DNA from: Amphibalanus amphitrite
Lineage: Eukaryota > Arthropoda > Thecostraca > Balanomorpha > Balanidae
Length of the DNA: 64,000 nt
Reading direction: 5' to 3'
Assembly: GCF_019059575.1 (NCBI RefSeq)
Contig: NW_024881520.1
Coordinates: forward strand, 496,001 to 560,000
Of the stretch, positions 1 through 11,099 are shown piece after piece (positions within the stretch are counted from its first letter, which is position 1; each line of letters starts with the position of its first letter). The notes below the pieces were generated by a model. The model had not been told where the DNA came from. It was given only the letters and a program-made list of their open reading frames with translations, and made no database searches. A program made the position numbers and the translations under genes.

Positions 1-74
1 GCGAGTTATTCGCGAAGAACCTTAGGGGGGTTGCATTAACCCCCCCCCCCCCTGTGCCGGCGAGGGTCAAAGGT
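1..74 (+). repeat. Right end of a TTAA-type AGGTCA-family repeat (cut by window start)
   Basis: The first bases (gcgagttattcgcg) match the inner end of the repeat family seen at 50.9 kb. A C-run and the terminal motif GGCGAGGGTC follow, resembling the right end GGCGAGGGTTAA of the copy at 18765-19816. The terminal TTAA is altered to TCAA. Only the last part of the element is in the window. Confidence 0.5.
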
Positions 75-294
75 CCTTGGATGGCTGTTTGACTTTAGGG
101 GTGAATTCTAGGCATTTTGGAGCGTTTTGTCTTATCTTGAATGTATGTTACGCATAACGTTCGACGTCGCAGCTATTCCAAGCCCAGACCTTCACCTGCT
201 TGCGTAGCAGTGCATTAGGTATTGTCTCATAGCCGGAAACGGGCCCGCATTTGTCGCAGACGGTTCATTTGGTCCAAAGCTGGAATCGGAACCG
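75..294. other. Unassigned flank left of the foldback element
   Basis: This is unique-looking sequence with no open frame of note and no repeat I recognise. It is the target region into which the foldback inserted. Confidence 0.5.
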
Positions 295-303
295 TTTTTT
301 AAC

Positions 304-490
304 ATGTCCATCAAGTTAGCGTCGTATTCGTATTCGTTTTCAGCGTCGAGTTCAAAACATCACCAAACTATGCCAAACGATAGATCTTGACACGCTGATT
401 CCAAAAATATCACTCATTTTTTCCTAGGTCAAATATTTTGACCTCTAGGGGCAAAAAACCACTCTGGCTATAAACAACAATAAGGTACTT
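304..490 (+). repeat. Outer terminal inverted repeat of the foldback, left
   Basis: This is the unique part of the terminal repeat, matched in inverse at 8511-8697 with about four differences. It contains an inverted pair of nuclear-receptor half-sites, AGGTCA-AATATTT-TGACCT, near 427-445. Confidence 0.85.
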
Positions 491-1991
491 CTTTATTTAC
501 CGTCCGATCGGGCTACAACTTACACAAAACATGTGCCGCCACACAAGGATGCGTCACAATCAACAAAATCGCCGATCGAGGTCAAAGGCCAAGGTCATAT
601 TTGCGAAAAACCGTTATTTTTCGACGGGGTACCGAATAAAAACTTTATTTACCGTCCGATCGGGCTGAAACTTACACAAAACATGTGCCGCCACACAAGG
701 ATGCGTCACAATCAACAAAATCGCCGATCGATGTCAAAGGTCAAGGTCATATTTGCGAAAAACCGTTATTTTTCGACGGGGTACCAAATAAAAACTTTAT
801 TTACCGTCCGATCGGGCTGAAACTTACACAAAACATGGGCCGCCACACAAGGATGCGTCACAATCAACAAAATCGCCGATCGAGGTCAAAGGTCAAGGTC
901 ATATTTGCGAAAAACCATTAGTTTTCGACGGGGTACCGAATAAAAACTTTATTTACCGTCCGATCGGGCTGAAACTTACACAAAACATGTGCCGCCACAC
1001 AAGGATGCGTCACAATCAACAAAATCGCCGATCGAGGTCAAAGGTCAAGGTCATATTTGCGAAAAACCGTTATTTTTCGACGGGGTACCAAATAAAAACT
1101 TTATTTACCGTCCGATCGGGCTGAAACTTACACAAAACATGTGCCGCCACACAAGGATGCGTCACAATCAACAAAATCGCCGATCGAGGTCAAAGGTCAA
1201 GGTCATATTTGCGAAAAACCGTTATTTTTCGACGGGGTACCAAATAAAAACTTTATTTACCGTCCGATCGGGCTGAAACTTACACAAAACATGTGCCGCC
1301 ACACAAGGATGCGTCACAATCAACAAAATCGCCGATCGAGGTCAAAGGTCAAGGTCATATTTGCGAAAAACCGTTATTTTTCGACGGGGTACCAAATAAA
1401 AACTTTATTTACCGTCCGATCGGGCTGAAACTTACACAAAACATGTGCCGCCACACAAGGATGCGTCACAATCAACAAAATCGCCGATCGAGGTCAAAGG
1501 TCAAGGTCATATTTGCGAAAAACCGTTATTTTTCGACGGGGTACCAAATAAAAACTTTATTTACCGTCCGATCGGGCTGAAACTTACACAAAACATGTGC
1601 CGCCACACAAGGATGCGTCACAATCAACAAAATCGCCGATCGAGGTCAAAGGTCAAGGTCATATTTGCGAAAAACCGTTATTTTTCGACGGGGTACCAAA
1701 TAAAAACTTTATTTACCGTTCGATCGGGCTGAAACTTACACAAAACATGTGCCGCCACACAAGGATGCGTCACAATCAACAAAATCGCCGATCGAGGTCA
1801 AAGGTCAAGGTCATATTTGCGAAAAACCGTTATTTTTCGACGGGGTACCAAATAAAAACTTTATTTCCCGTCCGATCGGGCTGAAACTTACACAAAACAT
1901 GTGCCGCCACACAAGGATGCGTCACAATCAACAAAATCGCCGATCGAGGTCAAAGGTCAAGGTCATATTTGCGAAAAACCGTTATTTTTCG
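491..1991 (+). repeat. 152-bp tandem array, left arm (about 10 units)
   Basis: Successive units repeat every 152 bp with very few differences. Each unit carries GAGGTCAAAGGTCAAGGTCA followed by a core with TTTGCGAAAAACCG and a KpnI-like GGTACC region, then AATAAA signals on both strands (aataaaaactttattt). One unit near 830-925 has distinctive variants (GGGCCGCC and a CCATTAG change) that recur in one unit of the right arm. The 95-residue open frames in each unit straddle a repeat whose period is not a multiple of three, so they shift frame from unit to unit and are not credible genes. Confidence 0.9.
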
Positions 1992-2012
1992 GTTACTTTG
2001 ACGGTTTTTCGC
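1971..2012. repeat. Foldback centre (tip of the hairpin)
   Basis: GCGAAAAACCGT at 1971-1982 is followed after 18 nt by its exact complement ACGGTTTTTCGC at 2001-2012. This is where repeat orientation switches. The virtual absence of a middle domain means any transcript or single strand could fold end to end. Confidence 0.9.
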
Positions 2013-5000
2013 AAATATGACCTTGACCTTTGACCTCGATCGGCGATTTTGTTGATTGTGACGCATCCTTGTGTGGCGGCACATGTTTTGTGTAAGTTTC
2101 AGCCCGATCGGACGGTAAATAAAGTTTTTATTTGGTACCCCGTCGAAAAATAACGGTTTTTCGCCAATATGACCTTGACCTTTGACCTCGATCGGCGATT
2201 TTGTTGATTGTGACGCATCCTTGTGTGGCGGCACATGTTTTGTTTAAGTTTCAGCCCGATCGGACGGTAAATAAAGTTTTTATTTGGTACCCCGTCGAAA
2301 AATAACGGTTTTTCGCAAATATGACCTTGACCTTTGACCTCGATCGGCGATTTTGTTAATTGTAACGCATCCATGTGTGGCGGCACATGTTTTGTGTAAG
2401 TTTCAGCCCGATCGGACTGTAAATAAAGTTTTTATTTGGTACCCCGTCGAAAAATAACGGTTTTTCGCAAATATGACCTTGACCTTTGACCTCGATCGGC
2501 GATTTTGTTGATTGTGACGCATCCTTGTGTGGCGGCACATGTTTTGTGTAAGTTTCAGCCCGATCGGACGGTAAATAAAGTTTTTATTTGGTACCCCGTC
2601 GAAAAATAACGGTTTTTCGCAAATATGACCTTGACCTTTGACCTCGATCGGCGATTTTGTTGATTGTGACGCATCCTTGTGTGGCGGCACATGTTTTGTG
2701 TAAGTTTCAGCCCGATCGGACGGTAAATAAAGTTTTTATTTGGTACCCCGTCGAAAAATAACGGTTTTTCGCAAATATGACCTTGACCTTTGACCTCGAT
2801 CGGCGATTTTGTTGATTGTGACGCATCCTTGTGTGGCGGCACATGTTTTGTGTAAGTTTCAGCTCGATCGGACGGTAAATAAAGTTTTTATTCGGTACCC
2901 CGTCGAAAAATAACGGTTTTTCGCAAATATGACCTTGACCTTTGACCTCGATCGGCGATTTTGTTGATTGTGACGCATCCTTGTGTGGCGGCACATGTTT
3001 TGTGTAAGTTTCAGCCCGATCGGACGGTAAATAAAGTTTTTATTTGGTACCCCGTCGAAAAATAACGGTTTTTCGCAAATATGACCTTGACCTTTGACCT
3101 CGATCGGCGATTTTGTTGATTGTGACGCATCCTTGTGTGGCGGCACATGTTTTGTGTAAGTTTCAGCCCGATCGGACGGTAAATAAAGTTTTTATTTGGT
3201 ACCCCGTCGAAAAATAACGGTTTTTCGCAAATATGACCTTGACCTTTGACCTCGATCGGCGATTTTGTTGATTGTGACGCATCCTTGTGTGGCGGCACAT
3301 GTTTTGTGTAAGTTTCAGCCCGATCGGACTGTAAATAAAGTTTTTATTTGGTACCCCGTCGAAAAATAACGGTTTTTCGCAAATATGACCTTGATCTTTG
3401 ACCTCGATCGGCGATTTTGTTGATTGTGACGCATCCTTGTGTGGCGGCACATGTTTTGTGTAAGTTTCAGCCCGATCGGACGGTAAATAAAGTTTTTATT
3501 TGGTACCCCGTCGAAAAATAACGGTTTTTCGCAAATATGACCTTGACCTTTGACCTCGATCGGCGATTTTGTTGATTGTGACGCATCCTTGTGTGGCGGC
3601 ACATGTTTTGTGTAAGTTTCAGCCCGATCGGACGGTAAATAAAGTTTTTATTTGGTACCCCGTCGAAAAATAACGGTTTTTCGCAAATATGACCTTGACC
3701 TTTGACCTCGATCGGCGATTTTGTTGATTGTGACGCATCCTTGTGTGGCGGCACATGTTTTGTGTAAGTTTCAGCTCGATCGGACGGTAAATAAAGTTTT
3801 TATTCGGTACCCCGTCGAAAAATAACGGTTTTTCGCAAATATGACCTTGACCTTTGACCTCGATCGGCGATTTTGTTGATTGTGACGCATCCTTGTGTGG
3901 CGGCACATGTTTTGTGTAAGTTTCAGCCCGATCGGACGGTAAATAAAGTTTTTATTTGGTACCCCGTCGAAAAATAACGGTTTTTCGCAAATATGACCTT
4001 GACCTTTGACCTCGATCGGCGATTTTGTTGATTGTGACGCATCCTTGTGTGGCGGCACATGTTTTGTGTAAGTTTCAGCCCGATCGGACGGTAAATAAAG
4101 TTTTTATTTGGTACCCCGTCGAAAAATAACGGTTTTTCGCAAATATGACCTTGACCTTTGACCTCGATCGGCGATTTTGTTGATTGTGACGCATCCTTGT
4201 GTGGCGGCACATGTTTTGTGTAAGTTTCAGCCCGATCGGACGGTAAATAAAGTTTTTATTTGGTACCCCGTCGAAAAATAACGGTTTTTCGCAAATATGA
4301 CCTTGACCTTTGACCTCGATCGGCGATTTTGTTGATTGTGACGCATCCTTGTGTGGCGGCACATGTTTTGTGTAAGTTTCAGCCCGATCGGACGGTAAAT
4401 AAAGTTTTTATTTGGTACCCCGTCGAAAAATAACGGTTTTTCGCCAATATGACCTTGACCTTTGACCTCGATCGGCGATTTTGTTGATTGTGACGCATCC
4501 TTGTGTGGCGGCACATGTTTTGTGTAAGTTTCAGCCCGATCGGACGGTAAATAAAGTTTTTATTCGGTACCCCGTCGAAAACTAATGGTTTTTCGCAAAT
4601 ATGACCTTGACCTTTGACCTCGATCGGCGATTTTGTTGATTGTGACGCATCCTTGTGTGGCGGCCCATGTTTTGTGTAAGTTTCAGCCCGATCGGACTGT
4701 AAATAAAGTTTTTATTTGGTACCCCGTCGAAAAATAACGGTTTTTCGCAAATATGACCTTGACCTTTGACCTCGATCGGCGATTTTGTTGATTGTGACGC
4801 ATCCTTGTGTGGCGGCACATGTTTTGTGTAAGTTTCAGCCCGATCGGACGGTAAATAAAGTTTTTATTTGGTACCCCGTCGAAAAATAACGGTTTTTCGC
4901 AAATATGACCTTGACCTTTGACCTCGATCGGCGATTTTGTTGATTGTGACGCATCCTTGTGTGGCGGCACATGTTTTGTGTAAGTTTCAGCCCGATCGGA

Positions 5001-8000
5001 CGGTAAATAAAGTTTTTATTTGGTACCCCGTCGAAAAATAACGGTTTTTCGCAAATATGACCTTGACCTTTGACCTCGATCGGCGATTTTGTTGATTGTG
5101 ACGCATCCTTGTGTGGCGGCACATGTTTTGTGTAAGTTTCAGCTCGATCGGACGGTAAATAAAGTTTTTATTCGGTACCCCGTCGAAAAATAACGGTTTT
5201 TCGCAAATATGACCTTGACCTTTGACCTCGATCGGCGATTTTGTTGATTGTGACGCATCCTTGTGTGGCGGCACATGTTTTGTGTAAGTTTCAGCCCGAT
5301 CGGACGGTAAATAAAGTTTTTATTTGGTACCCCGTCGAAAAATAACGGTTTTTCGCAAATATGACCTTGACCTTTGACCTCGATCGGCGATTTTGTTGAT
5401 TGTGACGCATCCTTGTGTGGCGGCACATGTTTTGTGTAAGTTTCAGCCCGATCGGACGGTAAATAAAGTTTTTATTTGGTACCCCGTCGAAAAATAACGG
5501 TTTTTCGCAAATATGACCTTGACCTTTGACCTCGATCGGCGATTTTGTTGATTGTGACGCATCCTTGTGTGGCGGCACATGTTTTGTGTAAGTTTCAGCC
5601 CGATCGGACTGTAAATAAAGTTTTTATTTGGTACCCCGTCGAAAAATAACGGTTTTTCGCAAATATGACCTTGATCTTTGACCTCGATCGGCGATTTTGT
5701 TGATTGTGACGCATCCTTGTGTGGCGGCACATGTTTTGTGTAAGTTTCAGCCCGATCGGACGGTAAATAAAGTTTTTATTTGGTACCCCGTCGAAAAATA
5801 ACGGTTTTTCGCAAATATGACCTTGACCTTTGACCTCGATCGGCGATTTTGTTGATTGTGACGCATCCTTGTGTGGCGGCACATGTTTTGTGTAAGTTTC
5901 AGCCCGATCGGACGGTAAATAAAGTTTTTATTTGGTACCCCGTCGAAAAATAACGGTTTTTCGCAAATATGACCTTGACCTTTGACCTCGATCGGCGATT
6001 TTGTTGATTGTGACGCATCCTTGTGTGGCGGCACATGTTTTGTGTAAGTTTCAGCTCGATCGGACGGTAAATAAAGTTTTTATTCGGTACCCCGTCGAAA
6101 AATAACGGTTTTTCGCAAATATGACCTTGACCTTTGACCTCGATCGGCGATTTTGTTGATTGTGACGCATCCTTGTGTGGCGGCACATGTTTTGTGTAAG
6201 TTTCAGCCCGATCGGACGGTAAATAAAGTTTTTATTTGGTACCCCCGTCGAAAAATAACGGTTTTTCGCAAATATGACCTTGACCTTTGACCTCGATCGG
6301 CGATTTTGTTGATTGTGACGCATCCTTGTGTGGCGGCACATGTTTTGTGTAAGTTTCAGCCCGATCGGACGGTAAATAAAGTTTTTATTTGGTACCCCGT
6401 CGAAAAATAACGGTTTTTCGCAAATATGACCTTGACCTTTGACCTCGATCGGCGATTTTGTTGATTGTGACGCATCCTTGTGTGGCGGCACATGTTTTGT
6501 GTAAGTTTCAGCCCGATCGGACGGTAAATAAAGTTTTTATTTGGTACCCCGTCGAAAAATAACGGTTTTTCGCAAATATGACCTTGACCTTTGACCTCGA
6601 TCGGCGATTTTGTTGATTGTGACGCATCCTTGTGTGGCGGCACATGTTTTGTGTAAGTTTCAGCCCGATCGGACGGTAAATAAAGTTCTTATTTGGTACC
6701 CCGTCGAAAAATAACGGTTTTTCGCAAATATGACCTTGACCTTTGACCTCGATCGGCGATTTTGTTGATTGTGACGCATCCTTGTGTGGCGGCACATGTT
6801 TTGTGTAAGTTTCAGCCCGATCGGACGGTCAATAAAGTTTTTATTTGGTACCCCGTCGAAAAATAACGGTTTTTCGCAAATATGACCTTGACCTTTGACC
6901 TCGATCGGCGATTTTGTTGATTGCGACGCATCCTTGTGTGGCGGCACATGTTTTGTGTAAGTTTCAGCCCGATCGGACGGTAAATAAAGTTTTTATTTGG
7001 TACCCCGTCGAAAAATAACGGTTTTTCGCAAATATGACCTTGACCTTTGACCTCGATCGGCGATTTTGTTGATTGTGACGCATCCTTGTGTGGCGGCACA
7101 TGTTTTGTGTAAGTTTCAGCCCGATCGGACGGTAAGTAAAGTTTTTATTTGGTACCCCGTCGAAAAATAACGGTTTTTCGCAAATATGACCTTGACCTTT
7201 GACCTCGATCGGCGATTTTGTTGATTGAAACGCATCCTTGTGTGGCGGCACATGTTTTGTGTAAGTTTCAGCCCGATCGGACGGTAAATAAAGTTTTTAT
7301 TTGGTACCCCGTCGAAAAATAACGGTTTTTCGCAAATATGACCTTGACCTTTGACCTCGATCGGCGATTTTGTTGATTGTGACGCATCCTTGTGTGGCGG
7401 CACATGTTTTGTGTAAGTTTCAGCCCGATCGGACGGTAAATAAAGTTTTTATTTGGTACCCCGTCGAAAAATAACGGTTTTTCGCAAATATGACCTTGAC
7501 CTTTGACCTCGATCGGCGATTTTGTTGATTGTGACGCATCCTTGTGTGGCGGCACATGTTTTGTGTAAGTTTCAGCCCGATCGGACGGTAAATAAAGTTT
7601 TTATTTGGTACCCCGTCGAAAAATAACGGTTTTTCGCAAATATGACCTTGACCTTTGACCTCGATCGGTGATTTTGTTGATTGTGACGCATCCTTGTGTG
7701 GCGGCACATGTTTTGTGTAAGTTTCAGCCCGATCGGACGGTAAATAAAGTTTTTATTTGGTACCCCGTCGAAAAATAACGGTTTTTCGCAATTATGACCT
7801 TGACCTTTGACCTCGATTGGCGATTTTGTTGATTGTGACGCATCCTTGTGTGGCGTCACATGTTTTGTGTAAGTTTCAGCCCGATCGAACGGTAAATAAA
7901 GTTTTTATTTGGTACCCCGTCGAAAAATAACGGTTTTTCGCAAATATGACCTTGACCTTTGACCTCGATCGGCGATTTTGTTGATTGTGACGCATCCTTG

Positions 8001-8510
8001 TGTGGCGGCACATGTTTTGTGCAAGTTTCAGCCCGATCAGACGGTAAATAAAGTTTTTATTTGGTACCCCGTCGAAAAATAACGGTTTTTCGCAAATATG
8101 ACCTTGACCTTTGACCTCGATCGGCGATTTTGTTGATTGTGACGCATCCTTGTGTGGCGGCACATATTTTGTGTAAGTTTCAGCCCGATCGGACGGTAAG
8201 TAAAGTTTTTATTTGGTACCCCGTCGAAAAATAACGGTTTTTCGCAAATATGACCTTGACCTTTGACCTCGATCGGCGATTTTGTTGATTGTGACGCATC
8301 CTTGTGTGGTGGCACATGTTTTGTGTAAGTTTCAGCCCGATCGGACGGTAAATAAAGTTTTTATTTGGTACCCCGTCGAAAAATAACGGTTTTTTCGCAA
8401 ATATGACCTTGACCTTTGACCTCGATCGGCGATTTTGTTGATTGTGACGCATCCTTGTGTGGCAGCACATGTTTTGTGTAAGTTTCAGCCCGATCGGACG
8501 GTAAATAAAG
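2001..8510 (-). repeat. 152-bp tandem array, right arm (about 43 units)
   Basis: These are the same 152-bp units in reverse orientation. Variant units recur at exactly 2280 bp (15 units): for example variants at about 2859 and 5139, 3315 and 5595, 3619 and 5899, and 2234 and 4514. A 15-unit block was therefore duplicated. Units near the outer edge (7100-8470) carry more private differences than those in the middle. The arm is over four times longer than the left one. Confidence 0.9.
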
Positions 8511-8697
8511 AAGTACCTTATGGTTGTTTATAGCCAGAGTGGTTTTTTGCCCCTATAGGTCAAAATATTTGACCTAGGAAAAAATGAGTGATATTTTTGG
8601 AATCAGCGTGTCAAGATCTATCGTTTGGCATAGTTTGGCGATGTTTGGAACTCGACGCTGAAAACGAATACGAATACGACGCTAACTTGATGGACAT
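8511..8697 (-). repeat. Outer terminal inverted repeat of the foldback, right
   Basis: This is the inverse complement of 304-490. It ends in CTTGATGGACAT directly before the 9-bp duplication. Confidence 0.85.
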
Positions 8698-8807
8698 TTT
8701 TTTAACCACCTTATCTCCGATAAAAATGATAAAATGATGTGTAGAATGTTATCACGAGCCAGAAGTGTTTGTTTTTTACCATCACTACCTACTATATCAC
8801 GATTAGG

Positions 8808-9782
8808 TATGTAGGGGAGAGCGGGGAGAGTTGTATCATGTCCAAGTTGTATCAGGGCGAATTGTGCCAAACTTATCCAATGGATGGCGCTCGCGACACG
8901 ACCAGCCGACGAGGTTTTCCGGGCGCCATCTTTCCCTGTTCTGTCTTGTGGCTGAGTGGACGCGTCTCGAGGTGAGAGCCGATTTTATGTTTTTTTAATG
9001 TCATTCTAAAAAAATAAGTTGCAAGAAAATGTGTGTTCTGGGCATTTAGATGTGCACGAATTTGAAAGATCTCCGTAGCGGTGGTGAGGGTAGATTCTAA
9101 GACTGCGTGAGTGAAAACGGATTTCTCCAGCTGTCCGCTGTTTTTTAGCACGAGGATGTTTTTTTTTCCAAGATGGCGGCTAGGTACATGTTGTATCAGA
9201 GCCGGGTGGGGTATGCTGTAACATGTATGTATGTATGTATGTATGTATGGGTATGTTGCTTTTGATCGCGAAAGCTAAGCCCTGGCTCGCGTTTGTAGGT
9301 AGCTAGTCAATGCTCGTTCCATTTCGGCACAATGTGTTGGCTTCTTTGCTCTTAACGGGCCACTTTTGCGTCTAGTCTGTTGATGTTTCGTTCGGATTGC
9401 ATTGACCTAAGTTTGGTCTAATAAAGTGAAGCCTTTGAGCATACCTATACATTGTATTAACCCCATTTAATGTTGTTGTTATGTTCAAAACCAGTAGCAA
9501 GCACACTCCCTGAAACGTGAAATAGTGATACAAATTACCCCACCATGTGATACCTACAACTCACCCAAGCCATGGGGCAAGTTGTATCAAAAACATTGTT
9601 CTATTCGGGAGACCGTAGAAGAAAAACTGGTAGAGGTAGCGGAAAAGTTACTTTGCACAAAAAAGCAGAAGAATCAAGGAAGGGGATGGTATGGAAATAA
9701 TGAGTTTATCACGGATAGTTACGAGGCTATGGGTCTCGGAGTAAAAACTGATACAACCCACCCCACTCTCCCCTACCTACCG
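8808..9782. mobile_element. Non-autonomous DNA element with ~33-bp inverted ends
   Basis: The left end (GTAGGGGAGAGCGGGG then agagttgtatca) at 8811 matches the inverse of the right end (tgatacaacccaccccac then tctcccctac) ending near 9780. The phrase TTGTATCA recurs several times inside (8832, 9190, 9580). There is a short GTAT microsatellite at about 9220-9250. I see no transposase and no convincing target duplication, so the superfamily is unknown. Confidence 0.6.
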
Positions 9783-9810
9783 TTTGCCACGTTGACTATA
9801 ACTAAGTTAA

Positions 9811-10296
9811 TTAAAGGGACCCTCCCACCTTCAAAAAAGTTTATGAATTGGCATGAAAGTGATGTCGCTCGGTTCAGAAAGAGCGAAAACGAATATCTAC
9901 CAAATTTCACCGAAAAATATTCACCGGTTTTCAGGATATTAGCCTTTTACATTTGTTTACTTTTTTGGGACCTCCGCTGTTTCTAGCGACTTTATTTTAG
10001 AAGTGCGGCGTTTGCGGCAGATGTTGCGCGCAAATAGCATATACCACCGCGTGCTAAAAAACGTTTTAGTCAAACATTTAAAAATCGTTAGATATTTGCG
10101 CTGACGTCACACATTCAGAGGGGTATTCCTAAGCATTAGCCCCTCTGAATCAAAATGCTGCAATTTTGAAATTCAATATTTCCGATTTAAGGCATTTCTC
10201 GATGTTGTGAGTGCCGAAACCGGTAATTGTGAGCCAGGGACCCCATTTTGGCTATCTCAACTCAAATCTAATGTTAAGGTGGGAGGGTCCCTTTAA
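9811..10296. mobile_element. TTAA-flanked MITE, Kolobok-like ends
   Basis: TTAA at 9811-9814 and 10293-10296 flank a 478-bp element with 17-bp inverted repeats: AGGGACCCTCCCACCTT on the left and its complement on the right. TTAA duplication with an AGGG terminus fits Kolobok better than piggyBac, whose ends usually start CCY. No coding capacity is visible. Confidence 0.75.
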
Positions 10297-10885
10297 GCTC
10301 GTCCGGTCATACAGATCTCAAGCGGCGCCGAGATGCATATGCCACTGCACTGCCTTCCGAAGGGCAATGTTCCTCAGCTGTTTATTATTGCAGTTCGATT
10401 TTGCTCAAGGTAAGATGTGATTAGGTACCTACGATTAAAATGTTTTCATTCGTTTCTTACGAGCATTTATTCCTTCGACAGCTAGCGACGTTATCCAGGA
10501 GAACGAGAAGCGACGCTATTATTTAATCCGCACGGATTACCTACATATACCTAAAAGTTGCTGAACGGGTCTCAACTGCGTTACTCGCTTGCGCTGCACT
10601 GTCGGACAAAATTAAAAGACAAACAGTTTTAGGTATAGCCACACATTCATAGGCACATTGCCGTTTGCACGAACGAATGAAGCATATTTAACTAGCATTA
10701 TGCGATATGTCGTATATCTATTTAACGGCTAAAGTTAATAGCACAATAATAGGATAACCATAGCTGAAGCTCATGTAGCAGTACCTATAGCGTTATAGGC
10801 GCTGCGGATAAATGGCACAACCCCTAGAATTTACCCCTGTAAGTTTTATGGAGGAAATAGATAAATGAGAGGGAGGAACATAGGG
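10297..10885. other. Intergenic stretch
   Basis: AT-rich unique-looking sequence between the TTAA MITE and the GA tract. It probably lies downstream of the P450, but I cannot place that gene's polyadenylation site. Confidence 0.4.
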
Positions 10886-10892
10886 AGAAAAG

Positions 10893-10899
10893 GCGAGGA

Positions 10900-10992
<93 letters not shown>

Positions 10993-11027
10993 AAGGAGGG
11001 AGGAAGGGAAAGAGGGAGAAAGAGATA
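10893..11027. repeat. GA microsatellite
   Basis: Long GAGA runs are interrupted by GGGA and GGAAGG. The tract lies within about 70-200 bp of the P450 stop codon, so it is likely in the 3' untranslated region. Its complement is a CT tract in the mRNA, giving a spurious poly-Leu-Ser frame. Confidence 0.9.
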
Positions 11028-11099
11028 GCCCAGCTAGGTAAGTGCCCTGGCAAGTGGCAAGCGTCCTTGTTTCCTAAGGAAACTTTCACTTTCCGCTCT

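Larger units (their letters stand above)
295..8706. mobile_element. Giant foldback DNA element with 9-bp target duplications
   Basis: The element runs from 304 to 8697 and is flanked by the perfect 9-bp repeat TTTTTTAAC at 295-303 and 8698-8706. Its ends are inverted repeats: ATGTCCATCAAGTTAGCG at 304 and its complement ending at 8697. By eye the outer ~185 bp differ at only about four positions. Inside these, both arms consist of a 152-bp tandem repeat pointing inward, and the arms meet around an 18-nt spacer at 1983-2000. The whole element is therefore one imperfect hairpin. It has no transposase and must be non-autonomous. Long inverted repeats built of tandem subrepeats with 9-bp duplications are the hallmark of Drosophila Foldback (FB) elements, and 9 bp is also typical of the Mutator superfamily. 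The assignment to either is inferred from structure alone. Confidence 0.85.

Noticed and set aside
533-8470. Dozens of near-identical 95-residue open frames
   Set aside because: They arise from a 152-bp tandem repeat whose period is not a multiple of three. Each frame reads successive units differently, and the same peptides appear on opposite strands in the two arms.
491-8510. CRISPR-like array
   Set aside because: The units are contiguous with no unique spacers, and the context is eukaryotic.
9525-9986. A 153-residue plus-strand frame
   Set aside because: It spans the junction of two MITEs and shows no protein features.
10793-11089. Leucine- and serine-rich 98-residue frame
   Set aside because: Translation of the GA/CT microsatellite near the P450 stop codon.
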